DNA from: an uncultured Collinsella sp.
Lineage (GTDB): Bacteria > Actinomycetota > Coriobacteriia > Coriobacteriales > Coriobacteriaceae
NCBI GenBank assembly: GCA_959596495.1
Contig: CAUFXK010000022.1
Coordinates: 1-24,885, forward strand
Direction of reading: 5' to 3'
DNA: 24,885 nucleotides
The notes beneath the pieces are model-generated. The model saw nothing but the letters and a program-made list of their open reading frames with translations. It searched no databases and was not told where the DNA came from. Position numbers and translations under genes: made by a program. Below, one piece after another: positions 14,080-22,084 of this stretch (positions are counted from its first letter, which is position 1; each line of letters starts with the position of its first letter).

Positions 14080-17050
14080 GTGGTGGGGATGTCCTGCCTG
14101 TTGACGTGGCATCTGGCTTTCCCTTGTGGTTGATTTCGTCTAAGAGCTCCGCTGCGATCTCGCTGTTTTTGAACCTGATGCTGCAGTCTTCTTTCTTGGG
14201 GAAAGCTAGTAGCGGGATCGTTCCGTACCAGATAGTTTCTTCGTCAATTATCGCTGCACACAAACGTCCTTCTGCTCTAATGGCATGCTCGACGTTCATT
14301 TTTGCCAAAGTCTCGCTTGCATCTTCGCGCGGAGTCGAGGCAATGAAAAACTCAAGAGCAATCCCTCGGGCAGTGGCACCTTTGATTGCATCGCCGAGCT
14401 TTGCGAGGCAGGCGGCGGATGCGTAGGGCGCGGCAATGAAGATGCTCTTAGCGGCGCCAACGATGTCTTCAACCAGAGTCTCTACGGCATTAGCCGGTTC
14501 TATGAGAATGTTTTGATCGGACTGCTCGCTGCCTCCGGTCACGTAGACTTCGTACCCGAGCTTGGCGTAGGTCTTGAGTCTCTTCTGGTACATGCGGGCG
14601 AGCATGGGTATAGATAAATCAACGTAGTCGAATATCTCAACCCGTCGCTTGCCCTCGTGGCTTCTATGGAGCCTGCCTGCCTGCTGCGTGATGCTGCCGT
14701 CCCACGATATCGGCGTGGCAATGAGTAGAGTGTCAAGGTAGGACAGATCGAAGCCCTCGCCCAAAAGGCTTTCGGTGGCGACGATGATTCGATGTTCATG
14801 CTCGAAGCGGGGAAGACTGCTCAGTATCGTTTTTCTTTCTTTGGCGTCGATTTCCCCGGTCAGGAGAACGGGTTCGTGTCCTTGGTTTTTGAGCATCCCG
14901 AACAGCTCCTCGGCATGCTTTTTCCTTTTAGTCAGCACGAGCGGATGCCGGCCGTTTGACGCAGCTTCAATAGCGTCGTTGACAATCAATTCGTTTCTAG
15001 CTGCATGCGTGCACAGCAGGTCGAGAATCTGATTGAAGCTTGCACCTGGCTCGTAGGCGGGTAGTCGAATTCCAGTAAAACGAGGCCGTACGATGCGCTG
15101 GATGCCCTGCTGAATCGCTTGCGCTTTTGGATCGATAACATAACGGAGCGGGCCGCAGAGCATGGAGAGCGCCCGCGTAAGGCCGTCGGATCGTTCGGGC
15201 GTCGCAGAAAGGCCGTATACGTATTTGGCCGGGGCGGACTTGAGAATAAGCTCGAGCTGTGGTGCGGCGGCATGGTGGCATTCGTCGCAGATAATGAGGC
15301 CGTAATTACGAACAAGGCCCTTAACTATCGGCTCTCCGGTTTGACGGTCTTTGCCAGATAACGACTGGAACGAAGCGATGTCGACGAGGCCGCTTACGGC
15401 CATTTTGCCTCCTCCTATTTGTCCGATGACCGGAGGCTGCCTTTTGCTGATTCGTCCTTTTGGGGTTCGGACGGGCTCCCTGTTGTCCGTAATGTCGATA
15501 AATCGCTCGAGCTGGGATTTCCATTGGGTTATGAGTGCGGTTTTGGGAACGATGACGAGCGTTGGAAGACCAATGGATGCAATAAGATAAGCTCCGACGA
15601 CTGTTTTACCGAAGCCTGTCGGCGCGGACATGATTCCGTCTTCGTATATGAGCATCTGATCAGCGGCGATTTGCTGCTCAGGGCGAAGGACTCCTTTAAA
15701 TGCCATAACAATCGGATTGCCCGATTTGCGCTCGTCTGAATAGTGGGCGGTAACGCCGGTCTCTTGAACTAGCCGCTCAAGTTGAGTTTTGCAGCCCCGG
15801 GGAATTGCAACATGACCATCTCTCAGTTCGCTAAGGTCTATGAGTCGCGGTTTGCCGAATACTGATTGATGCATGGACTGCGCGCGATAGAATGCCGGAT
15901 TGGCAAATGTCGCAAGTCCGCGGATTTCCATTTGAGCTGCTGGACTCAGAGACTTCTCGGGGATGTACAGCATATCGGCTTGAATAACGGGCAGCGATGA
16001 GGGAAAGTCCCGCGATGTGAGTGGTAGTCGCTTTCGTGGTCTTTGGGCATACCGTTTGCCCTTGTTTGCCACCGTAGTTGTTGCTGGTCCGTGTGGGTTG
16101 TTTCCAGGGGCCTCAATCAGATCTTGCACCGTCGAGCGCGGAATCAGCTGGACTTGTGATAGATAGAGCCATTGGTCGGGAAAGGGCTTGAATTGTTCGT
16201 CTACAAATACACTGTTTCCTTCACGTTGCGCCTTGCCTTGAAAGGGGAGTGCGATGAGGTTTCCGAAGCCTCCATCGGGAATAGTGGCCTGAGCGGGTAG
16301 CATTCGATCAAAGGCCTCGAACGTGATTGTCTTATTATGCGCCGCAGCTTCGGTTATGAGGCAACTTCCAAACTCTCGGGCAGCCTTTGCGCTGATTGGC
16401 TCGAGGAAGAAAAACCAGATGTGGGCGCCGTTGCCGGACCTTGAGCGCTCAACGGCGGCGTTAATGCCCCGTCGTATTGCAACAAGCCGTACGGCATTTG
16501 TTGCCTCTTTCCAGTCCGCTTTGTCAAAATCGATGACGAGAACTTTCGTGTTGCAGTTCCTATCGAGAACATATTGCCCGAGGACATCGCGGAACCGGTC
16601 ATCGTTGCCTTTAAAGTGAGCAATGATTGCGGCATCGCTTAATTCCGGGAAGACGCGATTGCTGCATTCTACACATTTAACTCTTTGATGGGCTGCTTTG
16701 GGGCAAATTCCTGGCTCCCACTCATTAGCACAAGCAGGCGTATAGCCAATGCCCCCGTCCTTTCTGCGATATCCATGAGCGTAAACATCTTTGCGCCCGG
16801 TAAAGAGACTGCGAAAGAGCTCGAGTTTATCGCGTGCTGGGCTCGCGCTGGTGACGATGCCCTCGATTTGTGCTCGTTCATCGAACAAAGCGCCAGCTTC
16901 TTCCCACTCTTCTAGCGTTGCGTAGCGTACGTCTGAACCGTTGTTGCAAATGACGATTTGTCGGTGTTGGTCCGATATATGTGTGATCGTCTGATCGTAT
17001 TTAAATTGTGCGGTCCCAAAGAGGGCGTATTGATGCATGGCGTTGCCCAT
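14066..17050 (-). CDS. TOTE conflict-system type primase-helicase (AEP primase + SF2 helicase + PLD-like)
   Basis: A 994-residue multidomain protein. The N-terminal region has a zinc cluster (C107, C116, C126, C129) ahead of an archaeo-eukaryotic primase domain. That domain has the metal-binding DFD (174-176), the SGNGAHIWFFF block (205-215, the sxH motif) and FDRMLPAQ...GGFGNLIALP (248-269), all characteristic of TOTE AEPs. A superfamily 2 helicase follows: Walker A APTGFGKT (476-483), DECHH (589-593), SATPER (615-620) and QQAGRLHR (789-796). The C-terminal 850-970 resembles a PLD-like domain (WYGT.PLL..), but the HxK residues appear lost. The family is linked to conflict with invasive DNA or mobile elements. 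Base composition is visibly AT-richer than in flanking genes, suggesting transfer. ATG 17050 follows AAGGAC. The last codons and TAG lie inside palindrome A2. No partner nuclease gene is adjacent. Confidence 0.92.
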   Translation of the reverse strand: MGNAMHQYALFGTAQFKYDQTITHISDQHRQIVICNNGSDVRYATLEEWEEAGALFDERAQIEGIVTSASPARDKLELFRSLFTGRKDVYAHGYRRKDGGIGYTPACANEWEPGICPKAAHQRVKCVECSNRVFPELSDAAIIAHFKGNDDRFRDVLGQYVLDRNCNTKVLVIDFDKADWKEATNAVRLVAIRRGINAAVERSRSGNGAHIWFFFLEPISAKAAREFGSCLITEAAAHNKTITFEAFDRMLPAQATIPDGGFGNLIALPFQGKAQREGNSVFVDEQFKPFPDQWLYLSQVQLIPRSTVQDLIEAPGNNPHGPATTTVANKGKRYAQRPRKRLPLTSRDFPSSLPVIQADMLYIPEKSLSPAAQMEIRGLATFANPAFYRAQSMHQSVFGKPRLIDLSELRDGHVAIPRGCKTQLERLVQETGVTAHYSDERKSGNPIVMAFKGVLRPEQQIAADQMLIYEDGIMSAPTGFGKTVVGAYLIASIGLPTLVIVPKTALITQWKSQLERFIDITDNREPVRTPKGRISKRQPPVIGQIGGGKMAVSGLVDIASFQSLSGKDRQTGEPIVKGLVRNYGLIICDECHHAAAPQLELILKSAPAKYVYGLSATPERSDGLTRALSMLCGPLRYVIDPKAQAIQQGIQRIVRPRFTGIRLPAYEPGASFNQILDLLCTHAARNELIVNDAIEAASNGRHPLVLTKRKKHAEELFGMLKNQGHEPVLLTGEIDAKERKTILSSLPRFEHEHRIIVATESLLGEGFDLSYLDTLLIATPISWDGSITQQAGRLHRSHEGKRRVEIFDYVDLSIPMLARMYQKRLKTYAKLGYEVYVTGGSEQSDQNILIEPANAVETLVEDIVGAAKSIFIAAPYASAACLAKLGDAIKGATARGIALEFFIASTPREDASETLAKMNVEHAIRAEGRLCAAIIDEETIWYGTIPLLAFPKKEDCSIRFKNSEIAAELLDEINHKGKPDATSTGRTSPPLAVE

Positions 17051-17258
17051 TTGAATGCCGTCCTTGTATTGGAGTTGTTGAGACGAGGGTACGGCATTAC
17101 GGCTTTTTGGGATATGTAATTTCGATTCAAGTTTGCTAATGGCAAGGGATTATTCTGCGAGCGGCTTTCGGTCGATGCCAAGGCGCGCGACGGCCCTTGA
17201 TAATCAGGGTTTGCGGTCATATGGGTAGCCGGAGGCGTAAAGAGCGGACCTCATTCAG
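17051..17258. other. Intergenic region upstream of the primase-helicase, no gene recognised
   Basis: About 200 nt of mixed composition carrying the minus-strand leader and presumably the promoter of the primase-helicase gene. I find no convincing -35/-10 pair, no ORF with a ribosome binding site and no repeat here. Confidence 0.5.
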
Positions 17259-17489
17259 ACCCGGTGGGCAAAAAATGGCAAATATGAGTACTGTTACCCG
17301 GTTAGTCTCATATCATTTGAGAAGCATCTAAGACCAATTGACTGAGTTTTAGTATATTCACCCCCCCTAAACACGACGATTCGGGGCTTTATGGAGCTTG
17401 AAATCGGTGGGAGCGGGCAATTTCAGCGAAATTTTGCTGTTACTAAATTTATGACAGTACTCATATTTGCCATTTTTTGCCCACCGGGT
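17259..17489. mobile_element. MITE-like element with perfect 36-bp terminal inverted repeats
   Basis: The 36 bases at 17259-17294 are the exact reverse complement of 17454-17489. They contain the blocks ACCCGGTGGGCAAAAAATGG and CAAATATGAGTACTGT. The 159-nt interior is AT-rich, contains a C8-type run near 17363 and has no credible ORF. The total length is 231 bp with no transposase, as expected of a non-autonomous element. No target-site duplication is evident at the flanks. It lies upstream of the primase-helicase gene and beyond the DegV gene's 3' end. Confidence 0.75.
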
Positions 17490-17579
17490 ACCGCTAGGGG
17501 CTAGTCGAAGCTCCCCTAAACAGCTGGGAATGCGCCGATCGTCAGCATATCTTGTATATGGATGGCTCAGCAAAAGAAG
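17490..17579. other. Intergenic spacer between the MITE-like element and palindrome A3
   Basis: About 90 nt with a weak inverted repeat (TAGGGG ... CCCCTA, about 17495-17518) and nothing else recognisable. Confidence 0.4.
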
Positions 17580-17642
17580 TTGCGGTGAAATAGGGATTGA
17601 TTTGTGGCCATACGCCAAAAAACAGTCCCTATTCCACCGCAA
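17580..17642. repeat. Palindromic repeat family A, copy A3
   Basis: TTGCGGTGAAATAGGGA (17580-17596) is an inverted repeat of 17626-17642 with a single A:C mismatch. A short inner stem lies around GTGGC/GCCA. It sits 15 nt beyond the 3' end of the DegV-family gene, close in sequence to copy A2. Confidence 0.85.
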
Positions 17643-17657
17643 GTGGTAAAGGTGCCC

Positions 17658-18518
17658 CTAGTGGATGGGCTGGTAGCGGGGGCAGTAGCTGATGGCTATG
17701 GCGTCCACGCCTACATGGGTGGCGATGGTGCAGCCGATGGGGCCGGTGCCGGCGTCTACGTAGTCCTGGCCCGCGAGCGCCTCGTTGACAAGTTCCTGCT
17801 CCTCGGCGGCGCCGGTCGTGAGCACGCGCACGCTTGAGCCCGGGTGCTCGTCCAAAAACGCGAGGCAATCTGCCATGGTGTTGGCGACGATGCGCTTGGC
17901 GCCGCGACCCTTCTTGATGGCCTTGATCTCGCCCGATTTCCATTCCGGCGAAACGGCCAGGCGAATGTTGAGCATTTGCGTGAGCTGGCCGGCGAGCTTG
18001 GGCGCGCGGCCGTTCTTAACGAGGTTCTCGAGCGTGCGGGGAATCAGCAGCAGGTGGGCGTCGGGTAGCGTCGCGCGGATCTGCGCCTCGGTCTCGTCCA
18101 GGCTGCGGCCGTCCTCGCGCATGGCCAGCGCGTACTCCACCAGCAGGCCCTCGGCACCCGAGCCGGTGCGCGAGTCGATGCAGCGCACGTCGAGCTCGTG
18201 CGTTTCGGCCGTCAGGCTGGCATTGGCATAGCAGGCGGACCATTCGCTGCACAGTGAAATAAAGATGGCGCTGTCGTGGCCGTCGGCGAGCACGCGATCA
18301 AAGAGCGCCTTGAACTCGCCGGCGCTCGGCTGCGAGGTGTGCGGCAGCTGCTCGGAGCCGGCCATGCGCGCGACGTACTCCTGGGCGGTAATCTGCACCT
18401 GGTCGAGCAGGTCCTCGCCCTCGATAATCACATGCAGCGGAATCACGTAAATGCCGAGCTCTTGGGCACGGGCGGGGGAGATGTCCGACGTGGAGTCGGT
18501 TATGATGGCAAAAGACAT
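17658..18518 (-). CDS. DegV-family fatty-acid-binding protein
   Basis: A 286-residue DegV protein. The family (which includes FakB) binds a long-chain fatty acid and presents it to the FakA kinase to form acyl-phosphate for phospholipid synthesis. Signatures: the N-terminal AIITDSTSDI (4-13), TSQPSAGEF (61-69, the lipid-carboxylate loop), FISLCSEWSACYANA (86-100), DSRTGSGAEG (115-124) and the KNGRAPKLAG segment (168-177) followed by LNIRLAVSP (183-191). ATG 18518 is chosen because AAAGGTG lies upstream and the family's first strand starts here. An in-frame extension to 18575 adds a basic stretch with no family match. It is monocistronic and diverges from the HAD gene. No fakA homologue is in the window. 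Confidence 0.95.
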   Translation of the reverse strand: MSFAIITDSTSDISPARAQELGIYVIPLHVIIEGEDLLDQVQITAQEYVARMAGSEQLPHTSQPSAGEFKALFDRVLADGHDSAIFISLCSEWSACYANASLTAETHELDVRCIDSRTGSGAEGLLVEYALAMREDGRSLDETEAQIRATLPDAHLLLIPRTLENLVKNGRAPKLAGQLTQMLNIRLAVSPEWKSGEIKAIKKGRGAKRIVANTMADCLAFLDEHPGSSVRVLTTGAAEEQELVNEALAGQDYVDAGTGPIGCTIATHVGVDAIAISYCPRYQPIH

Positions 18519-18674
18519 AATTGCACCTTTCGTTGGGGCGCTTGCGCGCCGCCTTCTGAGAGCAAAGTGCGACAAGTATAGTAGAGTCGTTCCACATTGC
18601 TAGGTTCAATTGTCGAATAGTCAACAGTTTGAAGTGTCGGTGTGGAAATCGTCAACTGGGGAAGAGGAATGCCG

Positions 18675-19337
18675 ATGGGGGCGTTGGAGATAGGCAAACG
18701 GCCGGTCGTGCTGTTCGATTTCGATGGCACGGTGGCAGATACGGGCCGGGCGGTGATGACCTCGACGCGCAAGACGCTGGCTGCGCGCGGGTTTTCGGAG
18801 GCGCAGATGGGTGACCTGCGTCGCATGATCGGGCCGCCCCTGTGGAAGAGCTTTCACGACTTTTATGGCTTTTCCCGCGAGGAGTCGCTTGTGGTGGCCG
18901 ATGAGTACCGCGCCTTTTTTGATGAGCTGGGACCGGAGAAGTACCCCGTGTTCGATGGAATCCCCGAGCTGCTGGATGGGTTGGCCGCCCGGGGCAAGCG
19001 TATGGCCGTGGCGACGTCGCGCATGGAGGCAAAGTGCATCGACATGGTACGTGAGCTCGGGCTTTTTCAGTTTGAGGCGGTGGTCGGTATGAATCCGCCG
19101 CAGGGGCGCGAGACCAAGGCGGATTCGGTCCGCGATGCGCTGGCGGCGCTCGGCGCGACGGCCGACGATGCCGTGATGATTGGCGACCGCTTTAACGACG
19201 TCGAGGGCGCGCACGCGATGGGCGTGCCGTGCATCGGCATCTATTCGGGTGCGGCGGCGCCGGGCGAGCACGAGGCAGCGGGTGCCGATGCGGTGGTGCA
19301 CTCGGTGGCCGAGCTTGCTAAACTTTTCGCTATCTAA
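18675..19337 (+). CDS. HAD-superfamily hydrolase, phosphoglycolate-phosphatase-like
   Basis: A 220-residue HAD phosphatase of subfamily IA. Motif I is DFDGTVADT (15-23), with the nucleophile Asp15 and acid/base Asp17. A four-helix cap follows (about 25-95). Motif II is TSR at 114-116, motif III is Lys148, and motif IV is GDRFNDV (170-176) with Asp171 and Asp175. The profile resembles Gph/PGP-like enzymes, which hydrolyse small phosphorylated metabolites or pyrophosphate; the substrate cannot be told. The start at 18675 is chosen because AGAGGA (18663-18668) lies 6 nt upstream. ATG 18669 abuts that site, and GTG 18642 lies before it. The dipeptidase gene follows 54 nt later and is probably in the same transcript. 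Confidence 0.92.
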   Translation: MGALEIGKRPVVLFDFDGTVADTGRAVMTSTRKTLAARGFSEAQMGDLRRMIGPPLWKSFHDFYGFSREESLVVADEYRAFFDELGPEKYPVFDGIPELLDGLAARGKRMAVATSRMEAKCIDMVRELGLFQFEAVVGMNPPQGRETKADSVRDALAALGATADDAVMIGDRFNDVEGAHAMGVPCIGIYSGAAAPGEHEAAGADAVVHSVAELAKLFAI

Positions 19338-19391
19338 TGACGTAATGTGAGGGGCGGGCGCGCTCGTCCCTCATTGGTAAGGAGGTCGTCC

Positions 19392-20828
19392 ATGAATCAG
19401 GTGGAGCAGAGCGTTACCGAGTATGTCGACGAGGTCTGGGAAGATGTCGTCGCCGATATCGAGCAGCTGGTGAGCTATCCGTCCGTGGCCGTTGCTGCCG
19501 ATGCGGAGCCCGACGCGCCGTTTGGCCGCCCGGTCCGTGATGCGCTCGATTGCGCACTCGGCATCGCGCAAAAGCTCGGCTATCAGACGAGCGATGACGA
19601 GGGCTTTGTGGGCATCGCCGATATCCCGGGCCGCGGCGATAAGCAGCTCGCGACTATCTGCCATGTGGACGTGGTGCCCGCCGGTCCTGGTTGGAACACC
19701 GACCCGTTTGCGATGGAGCGTCGCGAGGGCTGGCTGCTCGGCCGTGGCGTGATCGACGATAAGGGCCCGGCGGTGTTGTCGCTCTACGCCGGCGCCTACC
19801 TGCTCAAGCACGGGATTGTGCCGCGCTACACCTTCCGCGCGCTGCTGGGTTGCGATGAGGAAGTGGGCATGTCCGACGTTCACCATTATCTGGAGAACCA
19901 CGCAGACCCCGACTTTCTGTTTACGCCCGATGCCGAGTTTCCGGTCTGCAATGCCGAGAAGGGCCAGTTTGGGGCGACGTTTGTGAGCCTCAAGATCGAC
20001 GGCGGGCGCATTGTGTCCTGGAGCGGTGCCGAGGCGAGCAACGCCATTCCGTCGCAGTCTATCTGCGAGCTTGCGATTGCCGCCGATGAGCTGCCGGCGC
20101 CCGTTGAGAACGCCGACCGCCTGGAGATTACGGCGCTTGATAACGGCCATGCGCAGATTTTTGCCCACGGTATTGGCGGTCATGCCTCGATGCCCGAGGG
20201 AACGATCAATGCCGTCGGCCTGATCGTGTCGTATCTGCGCGAGGCCGAGGACGCGTTTGGTGCCCGTGACGAGCGCCTGCTGACGCCTGCCGAGCACGAG
20301 TTTGTCAAGTTTCTGGCCTTTGTGCATGCGGACGCCTATGGCCGCGGCCTGGGCATCGATGCGACGAGCCCCGCGTTTGGTCCGCTCACCTGCAATCCCG
20401 GCGTCATCCGTGTGGCGGATGGCCACATCGAGCAGGTCATCGACGTGCGCTTCCCCGATAGCACCAGTGCCGATACCATCTGCGAGCAGCTTGAGCCGCT
20501 CGTGGGCCGCTTTGGCGTGACGTGCCGTGTGGGTCGTGCAAAGGTGCCGTTCTCGGTCTCTGCCGACGATCCGGCTGTGAAGGCGCTTATCGATACCTAT
20601 AACGAGTTCACGGGCAAGCATGCCGAGCCCTTTGCCATGGGCGGAGGCACGTACGCGCGCAACTTTGCCCGCGCCGTATCGTTTGGCCCCGAGGAGACCG
20701 GCCTGGAGCTGCCCGCATGGGGCGGTCAGATGCACGGCCCCAACGAGTGCGCCAACGAGGAACAGCTCAAGCAGGCACTCAAGATTTACATCGTGGCAAT
20801 CCTGCGCCTCAACGAGCTCGAACTTTAA
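19392..20828 (+). CDS. Sapep/PepV-type M20 metallo-dipeptidase
   Basis: A 478-residue M20 peptidase of the Sapep/PepV group, metal-dependent cytosolic dipeptidases. Metal and catalytic residues are in place: CHVDVVPAG (90-98) with His91 and catalytic Asp93; GVIDDKGP (119-126) with bridging Asp122; CDEEVGM (154-160) with catalytic Glu156 and metal ligand Glu157; TPDAEFP (178-184) with Asp180; and MHGPNE near the C-terminus with His448. GHASMPEG is the dimerisation/lid-domain histidine block. The length is normal for the group. ATG 19392 has a strong AAGGAGGT upstream. It is likely co-transcribed with the HAD gene. A family-A palindrome lies 22 nt after its stop and may terminate the transcript. 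Confidence 0.94.
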   Translation: MNQVEQSVTEYVDEVWEDVVADIEQLVSYPSVAVAADAEPDAPFGRPVRDALDCALGIAQKLGYQTSDDEGFVGIADIPGRGDKQLATICHVDVVPAGPGWNTDPFAMERREGWLLGRGVIDDKGPAVLSLYAGAYLLKHGIVPRYTFRALLGCDEEVGMSDVHHYLENHADPDFLFTPDAEFPVCNAEKGQFGATFVSLKIDGGRIVSWSGAEASNAIPSQSICELAIAADELPAPVENADRLEITALDNGHAQIFAHGIGGHASMPEGTINAVGLIVSYLREAEDAFGARDERLLTPAEHEFVKFLAFVHADAYGRGLGIDATSPAFGPLTCNPGVIRVADGHIEQVIDVRFPDSTSADTICEQLEPLVGRFGVTCRVGRAKVPFSVSADDPAVKALIDTYNEFTGKHAEPFAMGGGTYARNFARAVSFGPEETGLELPAWGGQMHGPNECANEEQLKQALKIYIVAILRLNELEL

Positions 20829-20830
20829 GA

Positions 20831-20841
20831 TTACGCGGTTT
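20831..20841 (+). repeat. Possible remnant of repeat family B
   Basis: TTACGCGGTTT matches the P1 5' arm of B1 and B2 but has no 3' arm. Palindrome A4 begins 9 nt later. It is short, so chance is possible. Confidence 0.35.
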
Positions 20842-20849
20842 CCCAATCT

Positions 20850-20918
20850 AAGTTGCGGTGGAATAGTTCCTAGAATGGGCCTTTTGATGGCCAAACAGGA
20901 ACTATTTCACCGCAACTT
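20850..20918. repeat. Palindromic repeat family A, copy A4
   Basis: The 21-nt arm at 20850-20870 (AAGTTGCGGTGGAATAGTTC followed by one C) is an inverted repeat of 20898-20918 with one G:T pair. The loop contains GGGCC/GGCCA, which can extend the structure. It lies just after the dipeptidase gene and ahead of the pst operon. It is closest to copy A1 in the arm end (GTTC) and the loop. Confidence 0.85.
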
Positions 20919-21121
20919 TGTTTTTATTGGTGTAAAAGGCGGGTCATGCTTGGTGGTGAATTTGTTATTCGCTTGTAAAGCCGAGCCGCGCTTGCGGTAA
21001 GGGTCTATCAGATGCCTGTAAGAAACCGCAGTTGGCGCGAGCGCTGCCCGGTCGGGGCCGTATCTTTCCAAACAGCAAAGCGGGCAGGGTGCCCGCGATT
21101 CGCATGTATGAAAGGAAGATC

Positions 21122-22060
21122 ATGCTCGATCAGGCTTATTCTCGTCGTCAGTTCCTCGGCCTCGCTGGTGGTCTTGCCAGCTTCGTGGGCCTCGGTCTCG
21201 TTGGTTGCGGCGGCTCCGGCGCTTCCAACGCTGCCGACAAGGGCAGCGCCGCTGCTGCCGAGTCCGTCTCCGGCGAGGTGACCTACGACGGCGCCTCTTC
21301 GTTCCAGGCTCTCGTCGAGGCCGCTGCCGAGAAGTTCATGGATGCCAACCCGGACGTCTCCGTCTCCGGCTCGGGCAACGGTTCGGGCAAGGGCCTGACC
21401 GCTGTCGCCGCCGGCACCGTTACCATCGGCAACTCCGACGTCTTCGCCGAAACCAAGCTCGAGGCCGATCAGGTCAAGAACCTCGTCGACCACGAGGTCG
21501 CCGTCGTGGGCATGGGTCCCGTCGTCTCCAAGAACGTGACGGTCGACGACCTGTCCCTCGAGCAGCTCAAGGGCATCTTCTCCGGCCAGATCACCAACTG
21601 GAAGGAGGTCGGCGGCGACGACGCTACTATCGTCGTTCTCAACCGCAAGGCCGGCTCCGGTACCCGCGCCACCTTCGAGGCTGCCGTCTTTGGCGACGAG
21701 GCTGTCGACTTTAAGGGCGACGCCGAGCTCGACAAGTCCGGCGATGTCCAGACTCAGATGGGCAGCACCGACAACGCCATCTCCTACCTGGACTTCTCGC
21801 ACTTCGATGACTCCAAGTTCAACGCCATCAAGGTCGAGGGCGTGGAGCCCAAGAGCGCAAACGTCACCGACGACTCCTTTAAGATCTGGGCTACCGAGCA
21901 CATGTACTGCGCTAAGGACGCCGACGAGGCCACCAAGGCCTTCCTGGAGTTCATGCTTTCCGACGACGTCCAGGGCAAGCTCGTCGAGGAGCAGGGCTTC
22001 ATCCCCGTCTCTGCCATGAAGGTCGTCAAGGACGCCAGCGGCAAGGTTTCTGCTAAATAA
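21122..22060 (+). CDS. pstS: Phosphate ABC transporter substrate-binding lipoprotein PstS
   Basis: A 312-residue periplasmic-type phosphate-binding protein. The N-terminus holds a Tat-like SRRQFLG (7-13), a hydrophobic stretch (12-27) and a lipobox LVGC (26-29), so it is probably exported folded and lipid-anchored at Cys29. Phosphate-contact segments: DGASSFQ (56-62), GSGKG (87-91), GNSD (103-106) and the hallmark RKAGSGTR (175-182). ATG 21122 follows AAAGGAAG. Frames open further upstream (from 21032) lack a ribosome binding site and would place sequence before the signal. pstC starts 24 nt after its stop. Three TGTAA(A/G) words at 20931, 20974 and 21017, spaced 43 nt apart, lie upstream. 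They do not form a standard Pho box, so PhoP control is only presumed. Confidence 0.96.
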   Translation: MLDQAYSRRQFLGLAGGLASFVGLGLVGCGGSGASNAADKGSAAAAESVSGEVTYDGASSFQALVEAAAEKFMDANPDVSVSGSGNGSGKGLTAVAAGTVTIGNSDVFAETKLEADQVKNLVDHEVAVVGMGPVVSKNVTVDDLSLEQLKGIFSGQITNWKEVGGDDATIVVLNRKAGSGTRATFEAAVFGDEAVDFKGDAELDKSGDVQTQMGSTDNAISYLDFSHFDDSKFNAIKVEGVEPKSANVTDDSFKIWATEHMYCAKDADEATKAFLEFMLSDDVQGKLVEEQGFIPVSAMKVVKDASGKVSAK

Positions 22061-22084
22061 GTAATCGCCCCGGAAAGGTTTGCA

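Noticed and set aside
19371..20894. 507-codon open frame on the minus strand opposite the dipeptidase gene
   Set aside because: A mirror frame of a clear M20 peptidase with high GC at third positions; it encodes no recognisable protein.
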